Assembly (NCBI GenBank): GCA_947396885.1
Contig: OX377204.1
Span: forward strand, 24,125,706-24,189,705
Origin: Heligmosomoides polygyrus polygyrus
Taxonomy: Eukaryota > Nematoda > Chromadorea > Rhabditida > Heligmosomidae
Direction: 5' to 3'
DNA length: 64,000 nucleotides
Part shown: in pieces, positions 56,706 through 64,000 of the stretch
Layout of the letters: each line of letters starts with the position of its first letter
Numbering within the stretch: position 1 is the stretch's first letter
The notes under the pieces: model-generated
What the model was told of the DNA's origin: nothing
What the model saw: the letters and a program-made list of their open reading frames with translations, nothing else
The model's database searches: none
Translations under genes and position numbers: made by a program

Positions 56706-57523
56706 TAAGTGAAACACTTGATCTTGCAAGTTGACAATTCAACGAATGGTAGATTCTAAAGGAGCTAGTCTAATTTACCATAGAATCACTTTAGTGCACC
56801 TTTGAAAGACACAAATCTTCCGACAAATAAATAAATAAATAATGAGCTAAAACCGTAGTGCACAAAAACGACATTACTGATCGGATGATCTAATATATAC
56901 GACACTTTGCATTTTGTATCACGTTTTTGGCAGAATGCTTGATTAGTTAGAGTATAACCTCTCCAAGATAAATATGCAGCAGCAATCAGAGCATCACTCC
57001 ATTTCTTAAATTTTCATTTTCATTTATTGCACAAATTGTGCGCCTTAAAAAACAACAAGAACATATGCTGCAGTCTGAGTGTTTTTCAACCCTTTGATCT
57101 CAATGTTTATGACTCTTTTATAAGATTTGTGATCGTAGCAAACTCGTAGTCAGTAATTGGAGAGAGGCGAAATTAATATGGCGGGAGCAGCACGAAAAGA
57201 AAGGTAGACAGAAAAAGAGCTTTGTGTGTTAATGCTTCTGTGCCGTTACCATCCCCAGTACACCATCAATAAGCTGAAACGATGTGAGAAAGCGAGGACA
57301 ATGTATGAAATGATGAGACTGTGAAGACAAGACAACGAGTAATGATGCGAGCTGATAATTTTAATCACGGTTCGACAAACACTCATATAATTGACAACAA
57401 CAATACAGAATACTACTCATAAATATCTTTTAAGCAAGTTCTCTTGATCTGTCGGTGTCTTCATGGAATTTACGAGTGTGAGTGTTGCTGCTGAGGACGG
57501 AAAGTGGTTAGAGACTGAAAGCA
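56706..57523. other. Interior of inverted-repeat structure, left part
   Basis: No gene. Probably includes the CR1-like element's 3' untranslated end next to 57,524. Contains an aataaataaataaat run at 56,825. Confidence 0.4.
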
Positions 57524-58552
57524 CTAACGGTTGCTTACTCTTTCTAGAAGCTGCAACAATTCAATACTTTCCAATTTTTTCTTGAAACTAGAGCTGTTCT
57601 CGGATTGCAGAATTTTAGCGGCTGAAGCTGCCATCCACCTCGCAACTCTATAAAACACAAAGTTGAATAATTTGCTGAAACCTCTCCTTTGAATGCGCTG
57701 ATAGTGTAGGTTAAAACCACCTGTTCTCTCACCACACGACAGGAATATCCAGTGCTTACTAGGTGTCAATTTAAGTTCCCTTCGTAGAATGCGGAAACAA
57801 AACACAAGATCAGCAACAGCACGTCTGTGCTGTAAATTTTCCAATCCCAACAATTTCAATCGATTAGGATAATCAGATAAATCAGCAAAATTTGTTCGCG
57901 AATTGATGGCACGGTAGAAAACAGTTTCGTGAAGGTTTTTTGAACTCTTTCGATTTGCAAAATCTCTTTCTTTTTGCTCGGGTTCTATAGTCAAGAACAA
58001 TATCTAGATGAGGAAGAATGTAGACTTTGTACAATCGCGTAAGTAAACGAGGATCAGTCGTATGAACGTTGCGAAAAATCAGAAATGGAATACCAAAAGC
58101 TTTTCCAACCAAAACCCTGATGTGTTGAGAGAAATTTAATCTTGGGTTGAACAATACACCTAGATATTTTGCTAGATCAGTGCTTTTTAGTGGTATGTCG
58201 TTATCACTGTACTCTCTGGCCGATCCTTCTTCTATGTGCATGACGGAGCTTTTATCAAAATTGACGGTGAGATTCCATGGGATGCATAATCAGCCAATCT
58301 CACCAGGGACATCTCAAGTGCTGAACGAACACTATCGGAATTCTCTCTATTGTAGATGCCATAGATCATGATGTCATCTGCATAAAGCTGAACTTTCAGG
58401 TTCGGTGAGGTAGTTAGAAATTCTGGCAAATCCATGGTATAAATCAGGAAAAGTAAAGGCGAGAGAGTGCCACCCTGTGGAACCCCGCTTCTGCAATGAT
58501 GTCTAGCCGAGAATTCCCTTCCAACCTTTACATGGCAGGCACCAGTCCACAA
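57524..58552 (-). pseudogene. CR1-like reverse transcriptase, 5'-truncated and broken
   Basis: Minus-strand 3' part of a CR1/Jockey-type non-LTR polyprotein. From 58,552: RSGVPQGGTLSPLLFLIYTMDLP (motif B region), VQLYADDIMIYG (motif C); a frameshift near 58,275; AKYLGVLFNPRLNFSQHI and TRLYKVYILPHLD; a second frameshift near 57,960; then LKLLGLENLQHRRAVADLVF, SSFKKKLESIELL and a stop at 57,524. Motif A and the endonuclease are missing. It lies between the inverted-repeat arms and is not functional. Confidence 0.88.
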
Positions 58553-58816
58553 GTAGAGAATGAGCGTTCAGTGGTCACCTGACAGGTTCAAGAACAAGCT
58601 CAACGAAGGGCAGTCGACTGTTGCACATGTGTGCTGGCGATCTACTGCTCCTCGAAGGTAAACAGTTGATCACGATTATCGCCTTGACAAAGAGTGTTCG
58701 CACGTCATGCCTATGCTACTATCATGAGTCAATCTGAAGTTGCACTATTGCTCTTTCATTAGAGCAAAGGTAGAGAAGAGGTTCACTCAACTTTGTCTAA
58801 AGGGCTCACGAAACTG

Positions 58817-59168
58817 ATGTCCGTTTTTAGAGCTTTGGTCGATCGCGGTAGTTTTGCAAAAGTGCACAGTCTAACAGTTCATCTCTTAATAAACTTTGAA
58901 GGCCACTAGCTCTTCGGGTTCAAAGACTCAGTAAAAGAAAAATCTACTTTTTACTACTTGAAGGGTGAAGACTCTCATGGTGGTATTCGTTCTCGCCGTT
59001 CAGACATGTGCCTGAGACCCTTCCCTGGTGAGTATCGTTGTTTCTAACCTCTTTGAAGAAATGAAGGCTTTTGCAGTCAGGAGACCTAATGGAAAAGTAA
59101 GGGTGAGGAGGCACACCGTTACTGCGGTGACCTTGAAATTGAAAGTAAATCATTAACGAAGTGAATCT
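58817..59168. repeat. Inverted-repeat arm, right
   Basis: Partner of 56,308-56,705, with about 2.1 kb between the arms. On the minus strand its frame SIRSPDCKSLHFFKEVRN, then THQGRVSGTCLNGENEYHHE, matches the plus-strand frame of the left arm (SIRSSDWKRLHFLKEVIN, then THQGRASGTCLNGENEYHHE), so both arms keep a common open frame. Confidence 0.85.
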
Positions 59169-59518
59169 AAAACTGCATCCCCACAAATATAAATAACTGA
59201 ACGCACGGTAACGCACTTCTTGGTGGACCCATTCTTCGACCGCTTCTTCGAAACGAGCTAATTCAATTTGATGCGAAAAGCATATGACTATAAAGTCCAA
59301 ACAACTGCTGAGAGCAAAACGAGAATCAGTTTTTTCCGCCTTGCTTACTCGGGCAGGAAAAACACATTGGATCCGGTGACGATTCGGATTATTCGAAACC
59401 GTCATTTTTCCAAACCCTAGAACTCCGATATTCGAGTAATAGCACTTTTGAAGAGCTCGGATCTTAGAATGACTTAGATAGGGGTCAATTTCTCTATAAC
59501 AGATTTTGGTTGTTTCAG

Positions 59519-59736
59519 ATAACTGTTCGGGTATCGGATCTCCTGTTCGGACATATCAAATTTTTCACCAAAATCACTTCCCTGAATCATCTGAAAATTG
59601 TGTCTGCTGTAAACCATTTAAATCTGGATTACCTTTGGGACCGGAATTTATCAAAATGCTATTATTCGCGCAATGCATTTTATTGAACTTTCTGAAAGAT
59701 GAGGAATTCCAAAACGGCGTCGTATTCAATGTTTAG
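59519..59736 (+). other. Possible terminal exon
   Basis: A nematode-type acceptor ttggttgtttcag ends at 59,518 and is followed by an open frame (phase 1; NCSGIGSPVRTYQIFHQNHF ... CVCCKPFKSGLPLGPEF) of 71 codons to TAG at 59,734-59,736. Unrecognised, and no upstream exon identified. Confidence 0.22.
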
Positions 59737-60226
59737 TGCTAGCCCATCTATTGAGATCCCCCACTGTAGTTATTCGAATATCAAGGCGGTCAAAAGCTTC
59801 TGGCCAGGGTATTCTCAGAGGGCAATTTGAGCCTCGCGGAGTCAGATTTCGTTTTTCTCAGGAATGTGCCACTTTTTACTATTAGCTGTGTCTATTTGCT
59901 GTGCTATGGATGAACATTGATATGAAGTACTGAGCCAATATATGTGAGAAATCACTGTCTCAAATATGTAAGCCACAAGTTATTGGTAAAAATGCCTTCT
60001 AAGATTGTTTATGAAATACTTTCATGAGCAAATAGTGTTTTACTGAAATTTATTATGCATCAGATTCGTGTTTAGATAGGGTTTGAACAGTAAAGGTTCA
60101 GGAGTGAATTAACTCGGACTTTGCGCGTGCACACATACACACGAGCGACTTTCACTTTTACCTTCTACTTAATATTCTGCTAAACAAAGAAAATCACCAC
60201 CTATATATAAAAGAGTTTGTCCGTGA
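59737..60226. other. No feature seen
   Basis: A/T-leaning DNA; a short acacatacacac patch near 60,132. Confidence 0.4.
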
Positions 60227-60325
60227 AGTGATCTAACCTAAGTGAGCTACGCCGCATCATCCACAGCGAGAGCGGTCGAGTGATCTAACCTAAGTGAGAT
60301 ATGCCTCATCATCCACAGCGCCGGC
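60227..60325 (+). repeat. 52-bp tandem duplication
   Basis: agtgatctaacctaagtgag...catcatccacagcg at 60,227-60,278 recurs at 60,279-60,325 with a few changes. Confidence 0.8.
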
Positions 60326-60399
60326 AAAATTTGCTATTGAGCATGGGATGTTGCTGCAGCAGGGGAACGCAGCCCTTTACTGCTTAACACACCAGCACC

Positions 60400-61350
60400 T
60401 ATGCGCTTTTCGGAGCGTCCACATTCAGATACCGACTTCGTGCCATTAGCATGAGAAGACTACTGAAGGAGTAAGGGTAGAAGGGGACCTTAAGGGTGGA
60501 GAACCAACCAAGGGTGGCGATCAGGAGGCAGCGACCAGGAGGAGCATCGTGATAGTCGATGGGAAGAGCAATGAAGCAGGACAGGAGGTGGCACCAAGAA
60601 GAGTTTAGGGTGTATGCAGGGATCATTAGGAAGTTACCAATCAGGGGAGGGAGACAGTAAGGAGGATCGGCAAGGGGAACCATTACCGGTAAGGGAGACC
60701 GGATTTAGAGGATGTGACACCGATGTCACACAATGGGCGTTCGCTCGCCGTCCTCGTGTCGTGAACGTGGGAAGCCTACTTAATTGGGTAGAGTAGGGAG
60801 GATCCCGAGGTCGAAGGAGGAATGTACCTTGAAGAAGGGACCTGGAGGTGGGACCAGCACGTGGAACCAACAAGAAGGGAGCCGTAAGGGAATTCATACG
60901 GAGAACAAGGAATCTGCCATATGCATAGCCTCTTCATGTTCGACACGGCGGCGACTGCACGCGCTTTCGAGCTTCTTGATCCAGAAAACGCGCAGCAAGC
61001 ATCCTGATTCTGAATATGTGTCACCGACCGTGCCGTGAGCATGGGAGAGCCACTAAGGGGGTGGTGGAGAAGGGCGGCAAGGAAGAACTTTATGGTGGAT
61101 CAGGAAAGCGACCATGAAGGAAAGGAAGAACTTGGAGGAGGGGCATCGACGGAAAACTAGCAAGAAGAGACCAGTGGGTGGCAAAAGTGGAAACAAAGAA
61201 GTGGGCCAGTACTTGGGACCAGGAAGGTGGGGTACTAAAGAGGGGGAGGGAATACATGTAAAGGCGGACCAGCAATTAGATCCAGTAAGAAGAAACGAGA
61301 GAGGGAAATCTGGCTTCAGAAGACATGTCAACGACAACTTGAAACGCTAG
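60400..61350. repeat. Purine-rich (GGA/GAA) segment
   Basis: The plus strand is strongly G/A-biased with recurring accaggagg, gaaggaag and gggacc words. Two diverged halves can be aligned roughly (cgcttttcgga...gcatgagaag near 60,410 with cgctttcgagc...gcatgggag near 60,963), suggesting an old tandem duplication of about 600 bases. Lysine/arginine-rich ORFs here are compositional artefacts. Confidence 0.5.
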
Positions 61351-61554
61351 CTGTTGAGCATGAGAACGATTGCGTAGGAACAACCTGAGGGACAGAAGTA
61401 CTCCGTAGCACAAACCAATCACATTACTGGCCGGTCAGGAAAGAATGTCTATGATGAAGGTGCCGAAGTGGTGAAGGGCTTGATGCCGATAAAGTACTCA
61501 CCAAAGCCTAGACGCTCGCGAAATTTGTGTTTTACAAAAACTACTTTCCATAGG

Positions 61555-61950
61555 TCAGTGATGCTACAAAGTCGCGCAAAGCGCGCAAGTGCGAGACACG
61601 CCGTTCGGCGTGTAGGAGCTTGTTAGTATACAAATGCTCAGCTTAAACGTCGTATCGAATAGCTTTCCAATTCGCGGTCGGGAGAGGTGCAGGCTGTTAT
61701 GTGCACTTCGAATCGAGATCTCTGGTTCAGGTACCACAGAGACCAAACATGCCTTCTATTCATTCTGCTTCACAAATCCGATAGGAGGCTTGTTTCATAA
61801 GAACAAGTCACCAACTTTTCCATTGGGTGGCTACCGCAAGAGCATTTTATAAGACAAATACGGATTTATATTCCCTCCCGCCATATTTAAATCCTGTACA
61901 AAGAGAGAGCATGGCGCATCCCATGCACAAATTGTTTTCGTCCTTTGCCA
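61555..61950 (+). mobile_element. Degenerate SINE-like sequence
   Basis: gggtggctaccgcaagagca, tggcgcatccca and tcgtcctttgcc match, in order, gctggccaccgcaagtcatt, tggcgcatccca and ccgtcctttatcc of the SINE at 18,756-19,050. The head is too diverged to show clear boxes. Confidence 0.45.
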
Positions 61951-62619
61951 TTTTATGTAATTTATAAAACATATAAATTAACATAAATAATATATACCAT
62001 AGCTATAGTGTGCGCCTCAAAAATTTGATGAAGGCAAGGCGACGCTGCGACTAAGGTTAAGAGAAGCTAGTTGGGAGGGGGAAGGGAAGCGGTAGGGGGG
62101 ACACAGCTATAAACGGTACAAGGGCCAGGATCACCTATTATTAGTCACAACGCGCTCTCTATTCTGGATCTTTGTGGTGGCGTATAAAAAGATAAGGATA
62201 ATGCATGAAGGTTGGTGCTAATCAATCCCTTGACGGGATGTGCCTTGCAGCTGTGAAGTTGTCGACAACTCTGGTAGCAATCATCGGCCTCGGAGATACA
62301 GGAAGGATGGAAGTTTGCGGTCTGTGCGGGACCTCATCGAACCACCTCGACGGCGGTGCTCCTCTCGACTGCTCTAGCACGCGCCCAACACAATCACGTT
62401 TGTCACGATTGGAGTGCTACGCATGGGTTGCATATTCGTAGGAGGATCTAAAGTTTCGTATACGTCACCATTAAGTCAACCAACCAATCCTTTCAACCTC
62501 CATGTAGACGTTCAGGAAGGAGTAAGGGTTTCTTCTCCTTCGAGTTCTCGCAAGGAATCCAAAGCACTGCCATCCAAGTGTTGTTGATTAGGTCTTCTGA
62601 TGCAAGCACAGGCGAAACC
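61951..62619. other. No gene recognised
   Basis: The frame at 62,205-62,441 has no recognisable motif; part may be degraded non-LTR sequence upstream of the fragment at 62,620. Confidence 0.35.
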
Positions 62620-62945
62620 ATATGTCAAAGGTTCGGAGTCGTCCCATAGCTGACAAGTTAGGAGGCATTCATACGATCAAATTAGACACGTTGCGCGAAG
62701 CCCGTCTACGATAGTATGGTCACGTCCTTCGCGCAAACGACGACACCGACTGTAGGATTGGGCTGAATCTTGAAGTCCTGGGAAAACGGCCCAGAGGACG
62801 CCCGAAGCAACGTTGGCTAGACACGTTGCATATGTACTCAAAGGTAGCCGGCGTCCATACCGATCAAGCGTTTGATCGGGAAAAATGGCATCACCACACC
62901 AGAAGAGCGGATCCCGCTACCGAGCAGGACAAACGCTATTGAAAA
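62620..62945 (+). pseudogene. 3' fragment of non-LTR retrotransposon
   Basis: Encodes the C-terminal module found at 12,566-12,880: TLREARL followed by a stop where Trp is expected, YGHVLRANDDTD, GKRPRGRPKQRWLDTLH and FDREKWHHHTRRADPA, ending near DKRY and a stop. About 30 extra bases (62,660-62,690) separate the PIADKL-like segment from LREARL. 5' truncated; ends in a degenerate atgatggtgatcatgatg tail. Confidence 0.85.
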
Positions 62946-64000
62946 TGATGGTGATCATGATGCAAACAAAAGCGAGCTTAACTCTCACTAATGAAGGTTC
63001 TTAAGAAAATATACACCTTGATATTTTTTCAACGCCTCTACAGGTGTGCAAGGTGGTCTCAATTTCTAGAGTTCCACCAGAAATGTTTTAGACTAAGAAC
63101 GATAGCGCGCTCAGTTACTAAGGGGATAAACTTAAACTTTGGAACTATCCAAAGTCGGAGGGTAGTGTGCGCTGCTCCGCCTCTCTCTCGAGCTTGAATT
63201 CACACTGAATTTATTCTTGAACTTCGGCTCTGCCAAATGATACGGTGGCAATCATGCGAACTCAGAGGATGTGTGCAGTGTCGTATTTTTAAGGACGTGG
63301 TATGCCTGCTGTCACTTTAGCGCTGGATCTCCCTACTCGGATATATCATGGACTTCTTTTTTTTCTTGTTCTGACTAGAAGAAAGTTGACATGCGGCACC
63401 TCAAGAATCTATGTGCTGGTAGCTAAGAAGAAGACAAGAAGCGCAAAACTGAACCTGTCACTCTTTTGCCGCGAGTAAATAGAAGAAGGCGTGTACGTAT
63501 GTCATGGGCAAGGCATGCGATTCACAATGGAATGATTGAAATATGTGATTTGTTTTCATAAACCTATGAATTTATTGGAAGCCAGCAGAAAGGCGATTTT
63601 ACTACTATTGATCGGTCCGAGAAGAGAACAATAAAGCTACCATTGTGATAGGTTCCGAGGAGTATTAAGCAGACCTGCATGGCAGAGGCAGAGTTGGTTA
63701 GTATTGCTACGCTCATATTTCAGCGGCAGCATTTCGCAGAATATATCGAGATATGGAGTGGCGTCACAAATTATTTTGGACGCTCATCTATTAGATTGTC
63801 ACCTGCTTTTCATATGTCATTTCTCTGCTGTTGTTGTTTCTTGGATCATGTAACTTCACCTGTTTAACAAGCGTTTCCGAAGGCATCTGTCGACAAACTT
63901 TCGTTCCGATTCGTTGACCCTTTTAGAGAACTTTTTTAGATTAGCGATGATCGAGCAAAAGCACCAAGTGCGGGTTTGCTTGCCGGACGACTTTAAGCGT
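62946..64000. other. No feature seen
   Basis: Short ORFs (62,991-63,197; 63,679-63,867) show no domain, start context or splice support. Confidence 0.4.

Noticed and set aside
61053..61350. Basic or proline/leucine-rich proteins in the purine-rich segment
   Set aside because: Composition follows strand bias; no start context or motif.

Overview
The window looks like gene-poor, repeat-rich DNA of a nematode, most likely a strongylid/hookworm-type genome. The evidence is a 20/22 match to the nematode SL1 spliced leader on the minus strand in both duplicate copies (26,671-26,692; 49,625-49,646), TTTCAG-type splice acceptors, RTE-clade endonuclease/reverse-transcriptase proteins of the kind abundant in hookworms, and tRNA-derived SINEs ending in tttatccttt. 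The genus is inference. I see no confident host protein-coding gene; almost every recognisable protein is from a transposable element.

Layout. The backbone is one long direct duplication: copy 1 runs from before base 1 to the assembly gap at 33,917, and copy 2 from about 34,808 (equivalent to base 1) to the second gap at 54,165 and its flank to about 55,116. The copies are collinear and look mid-90s percent identical by eye, but copy 1 is about 13 kb longer. Most of the excess is young insertions, three of which still have a readable empty site in copy 2: an RTE-like retrotransposon (308-3,673), a second non-LTR retrotransposon (12,544-15,713, minus) and a PIF/Harbinger-like non-autonomous DNA element (28,520-29,807). 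Further copy-1-only material includes a 5'-truncated non-LTR element (16,074-18,489, minus) and 10,108-12,227. A block holding SINEs and the second retrotransposon is inverted between copies (12,228-16,021 versus 41,690-42,330).

Shared by both copies are several tRNA-headed SINEs, small hairpin MITEs ending in CCGGATTCATCAAC, TTCGAA-rich low-complexity DNA, a broken mariner transposase, a strongly AT-rich block with a decayed Penelope-like retroelement, and a long-terminal-inverted-repeat element around each assembly gap. In the Penelope-like element the GIY-YIG nuclease precedes the reverse transcriptase, the Naiad/Chlamys arrangement.

From 55.1 kb to the end the DNA is outside the duplication. 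It holds a 350-400 bp inverted-repeat pair flanking a 5'-truncated CR1-like reverse transcriptase (56.3-59.2 kb), a purine-rich segment, a degenerate SINE and a terminal reverse-transcriptase fragment at 62.6-62.9 kb.

Most notable: the Naiad-type element; a predicted HDV-like ribozyme fold starting at the first base of the 12.5-15.7 kb retrotransposon; the SL1-like sequence; and non-LTR genes broken by short tandem duplications (7 bp and 10 bp).
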